From positions 8,742 through 72,741 of the forward strand of contig CAXBGT010000002.1 of NCBI GenBank assembly GCA_963975265.1: a stretch of DNA of 64,000 bases, in the 5' to 3' direction. The notes under the pieces are model-generated. The model searched no databases and was not told where the DNA came from. It saw nothing but the letters and a program-made list of their open reading frames with translations. The translations under genes and the position numbers were made by a program. The stretch is from CAJXUU01 sp963975265 (GTDB lineage Bacteria > Bacteroidota > Bacteroidia > Chitinophagales > Saprospiraceae). Shown here in pieces: positions 52,226-60,841 of the stretch (within the stretch, counting starts at the first letter, position 1; every line of letters begins with the position of its first letter).

Positions 52226-53281
52226 ATGAAATCATTCGTAAATACAATTTTAATTGCTTTTTTGCTTCTTGCTTTAGTAGGATGCAAATCGAATAAAAAG
52301 GAAGTCGTAAAAGAGGTAGCTGTTTCCACAGATACAGGGCTTAAATTTCTTAGTAAAGAAGAAGCGGAGAACAAGATCGTAGTAGATGAGATTGAAGATT
52401 TCTTTGGTTCATTATCGATCGCCGATATGTCTATTCAACTCAGGAAAACGGATATGCCTGAAAGTGGCGGAGAATCAAAGGTACTATATCAAACTTTGTT
52501 GAGGAATGAAATGTCAGAATTCAAGCCGGAAGAGAAGGCATTTATGCAAGAAGTATTTATCTCAGCAAAATCTGCAATTGACTACCTCAATCCAAAACTG
52601 TATCCTGAACATATAGAATTGCTAAAAACGAAGACCAATCACTATGGTCCTGACGTGTATTATACTAGAGAAGACGCTATCATATTGCCTGAAAACATAT
52701 TCGAAGCTCCATCAGTAAAGGTTCAAATGCCTATTATGTTACACGAAATATTTCATATATTAAGTCGATACAACGACGACTTTAGAGATAAGATGTATGC
52801 CCTGATTGGCTTTGAAAAATTTGAGGAGGACTTGGTCATACCTAAATATTTACAAGATAGATTATTAACAAACCCTGATGGGATCAGAAGAGATTATGCG
52901 ATCAATCTCAAAAATGATCAAGGAGAGATTCAACGTGCGGTTCCACTTATCTTAACCAAGAGAGAAAGGTATGATGAATCTATGCCTACATTTTTCTCTT
53001 ATCTTAACTTTGACTTGTTTCCATTGATCAAAATCACAGAAAATCAAGTGACACTAGGTCTCAAAAATAAGGGAGAATCATCACTATCATTAGAACATAA
53101 TGCAGATTTTTTCAATTTGATCAAAGATAATACGCAATATATAATCCATCCCGATGAGATCTTAGCGGACAATTTCATGATGGCTGTTATTGCACATAGA
53201 GACAATGACTATTCTGGATTTTCAAATGATGGAAAGAAACTCTTGATGGATGTGATTGATGTATTGAAGTCGTTCGAATAG
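52226..53281 (+). CDS. Putative zinc-peptidase lipoprotein
   Basis: 352 residues from ATG 52226 (MKSFVNTILIAFLLLALVGC is the signal, lipidated Cys20); earlier open codons overlap xerD and are rejected. The mature protein carries a gluzincin-like zinc motif HEIFH (His173, Glu174, His177) in PIMLHEIFHILSRYN and a possible third ligand or 'ED..AD' segment in HPDEILADNFMMAV near residue 315. No peptidase family is assigned. It begins 16 bases after xerD and may be co-transcribed with it. Confidence 0.75.
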   Translation: MKSFVNTILIAFLLLALVGCKSNKKEVVKEVAVSTDTGLKFLSKEEAENKIVVDEIEDFFGSLSIADMSIQLRKTDMPESGGESKVLYQTLLRNEMSEFKPEEKAFMQEVFISAKSAIDYLNPKLYPEHIELLKTKTNHYGPDVYYTREDAIILPENIFEAPSVKVQMPIMLHEIFHILSRYNDDFRDKMYALIGFEKFEEDLVIPKYLQDRLLTNPDGIRRDYAINLKNDQGEIQRAVPLILTKRERYDESMPTFFSYLNFDLFPLIKITENQVTLGLKNKGESSLSLEHNADFFNLIKDNTQYIIHPDEILADNFMMAVIAHRDNDYSGFSNDGKKLLMDVIDVLKSFE

Positions 53282-53459
53282 AAAAAAATTAAGGAAATAG
53301 AAATTAGTGAACTTGCACTTTATCTTAATCGAATCGTTGAAATTTAAACAATTATTCTAGGTTTCAGGTTTTGGGTAACAGGTTAGATGTTGGCTCATAA
53401 TGTAGAAAACAATGATTTGACATGCATCAATTGAGCAATAATTCATATTTTTAGGTCGT

Positions 53460-54305
53460 ATGAGTCAAAACGAAAAAAGAAAATTCAGTCCACTGAGGGA
53501 CCGTTTGCATGAAGTGATATTCGAGGCTGATACCAAAGCTGGTAAATTGTTTGATATCATTTTATTGGTCGCAATATTGGCTAGTGTTATCATTGTAATT
53601 GTAGAATCTGTGCCCAGTTATCAGGCTGAATACGGGACTTTATTTAGAACCTTAGAATGGGCCTTTACTATTTTCTTTACTATAGAATATGGTTTGAGGC
53701 TGTATGCTGTCTACAAGCCCATGAAGTATGCTAAAAGCTTTTTTGGAATCATAGATTTGATGTCGATCTTACCTACCTATCTAAGTTTAATGATTGTTGG
53801 GACGCATAGTTTAATGATAGTGAGAGGTTTGCGGTTGTTAAGGGTATTTAGGATATTTAAATTAGCCAACTTTCTATCCCAAGGTCAAGTTATAATGGCA
53901 GCACTGAAATCTAGCCGAGATAAGATCTTTGTATTTGTAATATTTATATTGATAATGGTGAGTATTTTTGGTTCCATCATGTATCTTGTGGAAGGGGCGA
54001 GCAATGATCAATTTGATAGTATACCAAGGAGTATTTATTGGGCTATAGTGACTTTGACAACAGTGGGTTATGGAGATATTTCGCCAGTCACTCCGTTTGG
54101 TCAAGCCATAGCCGCTGTGATAATGATATCAGGATATGCAATCATTGCGGTACCAACAGGAATAGTAACAGCAGAGGCAATGCAACATGCAGAAAGAACG
54201 AAAAGCAAGAAAGTATCTACGCAATCATGCAGATACTGTAGTGCAGAGGGCCATGATGAAGATGCGGAGTTTTGTAAATATTGTGGTGAAGCGCTTCATA
54301 TTTGA
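53460..54305 (+). CDS. Voltage-gated-type potassium channel with C-terminal zinc ribbon
   Basis: 281 residues. Six membrane segments: S1-S3 (about 30-115), an Arg-rich S4 (IVRGLRLLRVFRIFKLANFL, five Arg/Lys at three-residue spacing), S5 and S6, with the selectivity filter TVGYGD at 201-206. This is the KvAP-like plan of prokaryotic ion channels. After S6 a short linker leads to a zinc-ribbon tail with CRYC (257, 260) and CKYC (272, 275). The tail is unusual and may sense metal or bind a partner. Stands alone. Confidence 0.9.
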   Translation: MSQNEKRKFSPLRDRLHEVIFEADTKAGKLFDIILLVAILASVIIVIVESVPSYQAEYGTLFRTLEWAFTIFFTIEYGLRLYAVYKPMKYAKSFFGIIDLMSILPTYLSLMIVGTHSLMIVRGLRLLRVFRIFKLANFLSQGQVIMAALKSSRDKIFVFVIFILIMVSIFGSIMYLVEGASNDQFDSIPRSIYWAIVTLTTVGYGDISPVTPFGQAIAAVIMISGYAIIAVPTGIVTAEAMQHAERTKSKKVSTQSCRYCSAEGHDEDAEFCKYCGEALHI

Positions 54306-54475
54306 CGATTCATAACGAAAATTGATGACATCGCCTAAAGTGATATCATCAAATTGTTTGATTCTTAAACTCTATTTTTGATCAAAAAAGAAAGCCCATA
54401 GCAAAGTAATATATCATATTAATATTAAACTAACTCATCCAGAAAATTCGTTGTAAAAGAAAAAATTAAACAGTT

Positions 54476-54847
54476 ATGAAAATAAGAATAAAAGACTCTT
54501 CAATCAGATTTAGATTATCAAGTTCAGATATTAAAAAATTATACAAAAAAGGAAAAGTGGCTAGCTCATGTAAGTTTGGTAGTTCTTCTGCTTTTAAGTA
54601 TTCTGTGATTTCAAATTCAAAAGCAAATCCTGATTATTTATGTGTGGATTTGAAAACGAATCATATCAAGATCGAGCTATCTAGCAAAGATGTAAAAGAA
54701 TGGTATAAATCTGATCTTGAGGGATTCGATGCGGAGATGGACAATGGTACTGAGGAAGGTCTATATGTATTGATCGAAAAAGACTGGACATGTCTCAAAC
54801 CAAGAGATGAAGACGAATCAGATCTATATCCAAATCCTAATGGATAA
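54476..54847 (+). CDS. Small protein coupled to fdhD (DUF7009-like)
   Basis: 123 residues without signal or membrane segment. MKIRIKDSSIRFRLSSSDIKKL and FKYSVISNSKANPDYLCVDL followed by NHIKIELSSKDVKEWYKSDL are typical of a small Bacteroidota family found next to molybdenum-cofactor genes; DUF7009 is my best name and is not certain. It overlaps the start of fdhD by eight bases, so the two are co-translated. A role in formate dehydrogenase maturation is inferred from that. Confidence 0.7.
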   Translation: MKIRIKDSSIRFRLSSSDIKKLYKKGKVASSCKFGSSSAFKYSVISNSKANPDYLCVDLKTNHIKIELSSKDVKEWYKSDLEGFDAEMDNGTEEGLYVLIEKDWTCLKPRDEDESDLYPNPNG

Positions 54848-55667
54848 TTACCTATTGGATTCTATAGCATCAAAGGAAATAACAAGGCTTAAGAATGGTC
54901 AGTTGTCTAAATTGGAAGATGATCTATCAATAGAAGAACCACTAGAGATAAGAATTCGGTATCATACAAGTCATGGAATATACAGAACAGTTAGCATAGC
55001 TGTGACGATGAGGACACCTGGTACTGATGAATTTCTTGCCAGAGGTTTCTTATTTACTGAAGGTATGGTTTCAGATCAATCTCAAATAGTCGAAGCAAAA
55101 CAAACTGAACCTAATATAATTGAGGTGTTACTTGGGGAGGATGTGCAATTTAACCCAAGTCAGTTCAGTCGAAACTTTTACACTACATCAAGCTGCGGAG
55201 TTTGTGGTAAAGCTTCTATTGAGAGTATACATTCAGAGACAATACATCTTCCATGGAAATCTGGATTTAAGATTGAATCTGAAATTTTGATGAGCCTTCC
55301 AAAGATTTTATTTGACCAGCAAGTTAGTTTCTCTAAAACGGGAGGGATTCATGCTTGTGCGCTTGTTGATAAGCAAGGTGTTTTTATAGACATAAAAGAA
55401 GATGTGGGGAGACACAATGCCATGGATAAATTGATCGGTGCGAATCCTAATTATCCATTATCAGATGCCATGATATTAGTTAGTGGCAGAGCGAGTTTTG
55501 AGTTGGTCCAAAAGGCTAGTAAAGCTGGAGTTGGCCTTATGGCAGCAATAGGTGCGCCATCTTCGTTGGCAGTTCAGTTGGCGGAAGAGCAAGGAATGAC
55601 GCTTATGGGTTTTTTGAAAAGAGATGGGTTTAATATATATTGCGGGGAAGGGAGAGTTCTTCATTAA
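54840..55667 (+). CDS. fdhD: FdhD, formate dehydrogenase sulfurtransferase
   Basis: 275 residues from ATG 54840 (MDNYLLDSIASKEITRLKNG), overlapping the previous stop. EEPLEIRI, FLARGFLFTEGMV, the cysteine motif SSCGVCG (Cys119 and Cys122), FSKTGGIHACAL, DVGRHNAMDKL and SGRASFELVQKA are the conserved blocks. FdhD carries sulfur from IscS to the molybdenum/tungsten cofactor of formate dehydrogenase. The dehydrogenase itself is not in the window. Confidence 0.94.
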   Translation: MDNYLLDSIASKEITRLKNGQLSKLEDDLSIEEPLEIRIRYHTSHGIYRTVSIAVTMRTPGTDEFLARGFLFTEGMVSDQSQIVEAKQTEPNIIEVLLGEDVQFNPSQFSRNFYTTSSCGVCGKASIESIHSETIHLPWKSGFKIESEILMSLPKILFDQQVSFSKTGGIHACALVDKQGVFIDIKEDVGRHNAMDKLIGANPNYPLSDAMILVSGRASFELVQKASKAGVGLMAAIGAPSSLAVQLAEEQGMTLMGFLKRDGFNIYCGEGRVLH

Positions 55668-55787
55668 TTGAAATCATTTCATCTAAAATTGGCTAATAAT
55701 ACCCATTTTAAGCATTGATTATTTCTTATTTGATGATTTACAGTAAAATTTTAGTTACTTACAGCATTCTTAAATCTAGCTAATCTT

Positions 55788-56480
55788 ATGAATATTAAAA
55801 AAGACATCGAAACTACAATTACAGGTTGGTTTTTTATTGCTTCAGCTCTAATGTTATTAGTGGGTTGGGTATTGTTACCACATAAGTTAGGTGAATATAT
55901 TATCGCTTCTGACTTTGCAAAAGTAGGTGAGAGTGTATGGTTTTGGATTTGGATGTTTAGAATATATATCTTTGGATGGGTTACTCTTATCATAGCTGCT
56001 TTTTCACTTATAACTATTTCATCAAGGAAACCATTTAGAGTGCTATTGTTTCCAGGAGCGGGGATGCTGATTGTTGGTACTTTTACTTTGGCTATAGCTT
56101 CAGCATTTTATTATAACTATGGAGCTTGGGGAGTAGGGCAGACCAGTGGCATGTCATCTGAAGAGGTTCAAGTATTTATGAATGACATCTTATACACAAA
56201 TCAGTATGTCACTTGTTTCGTGCGCTTTGGTAGGATATTCTCTGGTGTAGGTTTAGTCCTTCTAGGAGTAGGCCTAATCAAGTGGAAGCTCATAAACATA
56301 CCTACAGCTTGGTTTACGCTTATTCTTGGTTTGGTAGCTATGGGTTTAATACTCTTTATACCTGATTATTATGAATATTACAAGCCAGTCTTTTATGTGA
56401 AAATCCTTTGGATATTTGCTATGGGATTCTCAATTTTAAAATGGGGACTTGATATGTCAGCAGCGGAATCGACGAAATAA
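55788..56480 (+). CDS. Hypothetical multi-pass membrane protein, 230 aa
   Basis: About six hydrophobic segments distributed over the whole length (TGWFFIASALMLLVGWVLL; VWFWIWMFRIYIFGWVTLII; VLLFPGAGMLIVGTFTLAIA; SGVGLVLLGVGLI; AWFTLILGLVAMGLILFI; VKILWIFAMGFSILKWGL). No family recognised. The gene is 120 bases downstream of fdhD on the same strand; linkage in function is open. Confidence 0.75.
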   Translation: MNIKKDIETTITGWFFIASALMLLVGWVLLPHKLGEYIIASDFAKVGESVWFWIWMFRIYIFGWVTLIIAAFSLITISSRKPFRVLLFPGAGMLIVGTFTLAIASAFYYNYGAWGVGQTSGMSSEEVQVFMNDILYTNQYVTCFVRFGRIFSGVGLVLLGVGLIKWKLINIPTAWFTLILGLVAMGLILFIPDYYEYYKPVFYVKILWIFAMGFSILKWGLDMSAAESTK

Positions 56481-56828
56481 ATCAAATACATTTAAGCGTA
56501 TAGTGAAGTAAGTTAAAATAAAAAATAGGTTTACTCAACCCATTACCCGAGACATCTTTTATTGAAATCGGCCTTAATTGGTTTAGGTAAATGATGTTTC
56601 AAGTTGCGTTAAGAAGGCAAAAGTGTTTGAGTGAAGAGTGGCTTGCGTAGCAAACGCTCGTAATGAGTTTCTTGCATTTAGCTATTTGGAATTTTATTTA
56701 CCGTAAAGAAGCGATTAAAGCCTAGCATTATTTGTTTGGTTTTTTTTGCGGTGAAAAAAATGAAAGCCAGTCGTGGCGAACGACAAGTCTCGTCCTGAGA
56801 GGAAGATCAGAATAAAGGATAAGAATAG
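56481..56828. other. Gap between convergent genes
   Basis: No gene. GCGTAGCAAACGC (near 56645) and GTCGT-GGCGA-ACGAC (56770-56784) are short hairpins; neither has a T-run. The stretch 56760-56810 is richer in G+C than its flanks. I see nothing else. Confidence 0.4.
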
Positions 56829-57881
56829 TTATATCCTATTAAGAAAATGCAAATGATCAAATATGACCTTGTCAACATGTGATATCTTGTCATAATCGTG
56901 ATACTCTAACCATTTCAATTCTTCAATTTCGTTTGCCGTTGCTAAGCCTCCCGCATAGTCAGCTGTGTAGCATGTCATCCTAACGATGATTCCTGTAGTA
57001 TGACCATCAGCTTGAGCTTTATAGGTACCCATGTATTTGATTGTTTCAGGTACGATACCTACTGATAACTCTTCTTTTATTTCGCGGACAAGAGTTTGAG
57101 TGTCATTTTCTCCGGGATCTCTTTTTCCTCCGGGGATGTAGTAAGCTGTTTTTCCTATTGATTTAGTGCTTAGTAATTTTTTGTTCTTTATTTCTATCCA
57201 TGCAATTTTGTCTATTTCTTTGAGAGGTTGTTTATTGCTAGTTTCCTCTAAAAAGGTTCCTATATCTGCGAGGTTCTCCTCTATTGCGATCTTGCCAGCA
57301 TTATCCCCGTTCGCCATAGTGAGATTGGTATCTGCGCCATAAGTAATTAGCAGTTTGACTAAGCCTAAATTTCTTCTTTTTACAGCCGAATGAAGAGGAG
57401 TAACACCTTGCATTTGTGTAGCATTAGCATCTGCATTGTGATTTAAGAAGAGTTGAACTAGATCTAGATTTTCTCTTGCCACAGCAGCATGCAATGCATT
57501 TACCATAGATGGATTATCTGCTTTGATATTTGGATCTGCACCTTCATATAGTAGTTGTCTTGCTATTTCTGTATGATTGAAAAAAGCTGCAAGTGCTATT
57601 GGTGTGAATCCGTCGTCGGACTTAAAATTAACATCATTCTTTTCCAAATGCTCACTTAAATCGCCGATTCTGCCACTAATTATCGATTCATGGAATGAGA
57701 AGTTTTCCTTGATTGAACAAGCAAATTCAAACGCCTTACTAAGTCCGTGATATGCTAAGGTAGCAAAGACGCTTACGCCGTTTACGTCCTTTATTTCTAA
57801 CGCAGGTGGGTTCTCTTTGATATGCAAGATGATAGCCGTTTCATTTCTATCTTTTATCAGTTGATGAATAGTAATGTCCAT
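56829..57881 (-). CDS. Ankyrin-repeat / Nudix hydrolase fusion
   Basis: 350 residues. Residues about 60-215 hold four ankyrin repeats (DDGFTPIALAAFFNHTEIAR; NALHAAVARENLDLVQLFL; GVTPLHSAVKRRNLGLVKLL; NGDNAGKIAIEENLAD). Residues 222-350 are a Nudix domain with an intact box, Gly252-x5-Glu258-x7-ArgGlu266-267-x2-GluGlu270-271 (GGKRDPGENDTQTLVREIKE then ELSV). Nudix enzymes cleave nucleoside diphosphates linked to another moiety; the ankyrin part should bind a protein. The same domain order is known in eukaryotic NUDT12, but the NADH-pyrophosphatase signature after the box is not evident here. Substrate unknown. Confidence 0.88.
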   Translation of the reverse strand: MDITIHQLIKDRNETAIILHIKENPPALEIKDVNGVSVFATLAYHGLSKAFEFACSIKENFSFHESIISGRIGDLSEHLEKNDVNFKSDDGFTPIALAAFFNHTEIARQLLYEGADPNIKADNPSMVNALHAAVARENLDLVQLFLNHNADANATQMQGVTPLHSAVKRRNLGLVKLLITYGADTNLTMANGDNAGKIAIEENLADIGTFLEETSNKQPLKEIDKIAWIEIKNKKLLSTKSIGKTAYYIPGGKRDPGENDTQTLVREIKEELSVGIVPETIKYMGTYKAQADGHTTGIIVRMTCYTADYAGGLATANEIEELKWLEYHDYDKISHVDKVIFDHLHFLNRI

Positions 57882-58274
57882 AAAGTGCAGATATTTGGAG
57901 GGAAGATATCAAAGATATTACTCAACCACAATCTATACACGATGAGTTTCAATTTTGATTTCACAATCTTGTACGTACTTTTCCTTTATGTCAAGTAAGG
58001 ATCCGCCGCTTTGGGTGGGCTAGAAGATGCTTCGTTATTTACCGTTTCAAGTGTCGTAGCTCTATATAGGTTTGCACTAAAAACGTGTAAGTTGATTATT
58101 TCTTGATCTTGATTAAGGTAGTTATTAATCTGATAAAAATTCAATAAATAAATTCAACTCTAGAAAGGCATCAATAATTTTTACTAATTTTCTACTTAGT
58201 AAACTCTAGTTTGAGCTATGGTAGAATTTCAACAATCAATTATTCTTTAAAAGTAGAAATTGCATCTTTAATAT
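57882..58274. other. Intergenic gap
   Basis: 393 bases between divergent genes. No gene, hairpin or exact promoter box recognised. Confidence 0.45.
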
Positions 58275-59392
58275 ATGAAAAGGACATTAAGTAAAATTAG
58301 AAATAGCTCTTTTCGGAAGTACTTAAGGAAATATGAGAAATATTTTCCTCTTATTTTTTTTGTAGGTGGGTTTATTTTCGATTCCCTTACACTTGGACGT
58401 ATTGACAGGTTGTATGATTTGGTTGTATTATGCTCCTACATGACCTTATTAACAGTTTCTCTTTATATCTACAATTTAGTTGACGATAAGAAGTGGAAAG
58501 ATACCTCCCTTGAACGCTATGAAGAATACTTCCCCTAGCAATTCAGTTTTTCTTTGGCGGACTTTCTAGTGCTTACGTTATTTACTTCTCAAGAAGCGTA
58601 TCTCTATCAAAAACAATATCCTTCTTTTTGATTCTGGTTGCATTACTTTTTGCCAACGAGTTTCTAAAAAAACGAATCTCTAACAAGTATTTGCAATTTA
58701 GTGTCTACTTTTTTGTGAGCTTCACCTTTTTTACCTTCATCATCCCAGTTTTTATCAAAGAAATGAATACCAATGTTTTCATCATCTCAGGTCTTGTTGG
58801 TTTAGGTACTACTTTAGCATTCATAGCAGTCATCTACAATTTAAGTCCAAGCACACGAGCAGAAATTAGTCTTAAGAAAATAATTGGAATAGTGTTAGCC
58901 ATTTATACGACTATTAATTTATTCTATTTTCTTAAACTCATTCCGCCTGTACCTCTTGCTTTGGATAGCGGCATTGTAGCGCACAATATTGTAGTGGAAA
59001 ATGAAAACTACACCGTCACTTACGAAAGGGATCAATGGTATGTGTTTTGGAGAGAGCATAGGTTAGAATTTATTCATGTTCCTAATGAAAGTGTTTATGT
59101 TTTTGCATCAATATTTGCTCCGACGGACATAAAAGTATCAATATTTCATCGCTGGAAATGGTACGACGACAACTTCAAGAGATGGGAGATTATTGATAAT
59201 ATTGGTTATGATATTAATGGAGGAAGAGACGGTGGATATCGAGGGTATACATTTAAGAATAATGTAAAGCCGGGATTCTGGAAAGTTGAAGTAATCACAG
59301 AAGAAGAGTTGGTTATAGGTGTCATTGATTTTGAAATCATAATTAGCGATGATTTAGACCAACCAATAGGAGTTGTAAATAAAAAATTCTAA
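58275..59392 (+). pseudogene. DUF2914 membrane protein broken by a one-base frameshift
   Basis: Two frames make one protein. From ATG 58275, 87 residues (KYFPLIFFVGGFIFDSLTLG, two membrane segments) end at a TAG at 58536. Directly after the CCCC run at 58532-58535 another frame continues without a gap in sense: PLAIQFFFGGLSSAYVIYFS, further membrane segments, and a soluble C-terminal domain (about 130 residues with RDGGYRGYTFKNNVKPGFWK then VEVITEEELVIGVIDFEI) that fits DUF2914. One extra C in the run would restore an intact protein of about 372 residues. It may be a sequencing error, a real mutation or phase variation. Confidence 0.8.
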
Positions 59393-59842
59393 TAGTATAA
59401 ACGTGAAGAGTGTTTTACCATTCATACGGTAGATTAAGTTTGAAAGGTTGTAGCGCTCTTATATGAAAATTGATCAATCTTATTTCGGCTTCTTGCAGAA
59501 TTAGTAATGAGGGTAGGAGAATAACAATGATCACAAAATTAGCACATTGCCCGTCCAGCAGTCACAGTAAAAAATACGTGTAAAACATTGAAGAGATAAG
59601 AGACACAATACCGGATATTAGGATGGTCGATGAATATTGAGCCTTGGGAATGCAAATGCATAATAATCAAGTTGTGAGCTGTTTGAGAAAACATAGAAAT
59701 GAAATTGATCGTAATGAAGATACAAGCGAATGAGATAGATAAAGTAGTTGACTATTTGTAAATGCAGATACAAGAGAAACATCGACATAGTGCCTTCTCG
59801 TGTAATTTACCAGAAAATAGTATATTTGAATAGAGCAGCGAT
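59393..59842. other. Decayed sequence
   Basis: No intact gene. Short readable pieces (for example IEEIRDTIPDIRMVDEY around 59596-59639 and NNQVVSCLRKHRNEID further on) are interrupted by stops, so the region probably held genes once. No identification is possible. Confidence 0.4.
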
Positions 59843-59926
59843 ATGGGAAGAAATAGCTCAGCTATATTAGGAGCGCATTTTGATGACTTCATCAAGTCCT
59901 TATTTTGCATGATAGTATGGATATAA
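59843..59926 (+). pseudogene. Truncated ParD-like antitoxin
   Basis: ATG 59843 starts MGRNSSAILGAHFDDFIKSL and ends after 27 codons. ParD antitoxins with a ribbon-helix-helix fold begin very similarly ('MGxNTSxxLGxHFxxFI'). The second half of the antitoxin and any ParE toxin gene are missing, so this is a remnant of a toxin-antitoxin locus. Confidence 0.5.
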
Positions 59927-59949
59927 AGAGACACGTAGAAAAAAGAACC

Positions 59950-59990
59950 CGACATCTAACTATAACACATGATGTGCAAGCTAGATGTCG
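59950..59990. repeat. Two-tier hairpin
   Basis: CGACATCTA (59950-59958) pairs perfectly with TAGATGTCG (59982-59990), and inside CACAT-G-ATGTG (59966-59976) pairs again. It lies 45 bases upstream of the deaminase gene. No T-run follows, so it is either an operator-type or leader structure or a leftover of the decayed locus. Confidence 0.45.
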
Positions 59991-60034
59991 CTTCGAACAA
60001 CATCTGTCATTACCTCTAACAATAAGTGAAAACT

Positions 60035-60472
60035 ATGAATAAATTTATCTTAGAAGCAATTAAGGAAGCTAAAACTGGCCTAGACGAAGGAGGCATCCCT
60101 ATTGGATCCGTTCTTGTTCATGACGGGAAAATTATAGGTCGTGGCCACAATCGACGAGTGCAAAATGGTAGTGTAATTCTTCATGGAGAAATGGATGCCC
60201 TTGAGAATGCTGGGAGGCAATCAGCCGCTGTTTATAAAGAGTGTGTTTTGTATACAACTTTATCTCCTTGTCCCATGTGTTCTGGGACTATTCTGCTCTA
60301 CGGGATTCCCAAAGTTGTTATCGGTGAAAATGAAACATTTCTGGGAGAAGAAAAATTGTTAGCAGAAAGAGGCGTTGAAGTTAATGTCATCAATGATAGT
60401 ACGTGTAAAGAAATGATGAAATCCTTTATTGAATCCAACAAGGACTTGTGGAATGAGGATATAGGGGTTTGA
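60035..60472 (+). CDS. Cytosine/nucleoside deaminase, yeast Fcy1-like
   Basis: 145 residues from ATG 60035 (a GTG at 60026 is possible). Zinc site His50-x-Glu52 (ILHGEMDALENAG) and Cys79/Cys82 (SPCPMCSG). The surroundings LYTTLSPCPMCSGTILLYGI, VVIGENETFLG and the end KDLWNEDIGV resemble the yeast-type cytosine deaminase rather than bacterial TadA or CodA. It would turn cytosine into uracil for pyrimidine salvage; guanine or other base deaminases of the same fold are alternatives. No codB-type permease is adjacent. Confidence 0.85.
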   Translation: MNKFILEAIKEAKTGLDEGGIPIGSVLVHDGKIIGRGHNRRVQNGSVILHGEMDALENAGRQSAAVYKECVLYTTLSPCPMCSGTILLYGIPKVVIGENETFLGEEKLLAERGVEVNVINDSTCKEMMKSFIESNKDLWNEDIGV

Positions 60473-60598
60473 TCCATGTAATTCAACGATAATCTTGTTT
60501 GAAGTTTTTAGCGGCCAATGAGTAAGTGAGCAGCGCAGTTCCAATTTATTACGCGACAGATGTGTGAGAACATGAGTGAGATATGTTTTAGTATATTG

Positions 60599-60787
60599 CT
60601 ACACAAGTGCTAGAGAGTGAGTATTCTTTTGCATGCCATGATCACCAATGGACGTGTTGTGCCTTCCTCCACTATTATCTTCCAACGTGATTTGCTTCTC
60701 TAAAAAGGTATTTCTAATAGTATAATCAGAAAACAATCTATAAACATTTCCATCCGAAATTCTTATTTTGATAGGATATAGGTGTGT
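60599..60787 (-). pseudogene. Orphan C-terminal fragment on the minus strand
   Basis: An open minus-strand frame of 62 codons without ATG reads IKIRISDGNVYRLFSDYTIR and later QITLEDNSGGRHNTS before a TAG. It has protein-like composition but no recognised family and no start. It may be the tail of a lost gene; chance is possible. The rest of the 60473-60841 gap shows nothing. Confidence 0.3.
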
Positions 60788-60841
60788 TCAGACAAATGAT
60801 TGTAAATTGTCCCTTCTTTGCAAGGACTTTTATAATTGAAT

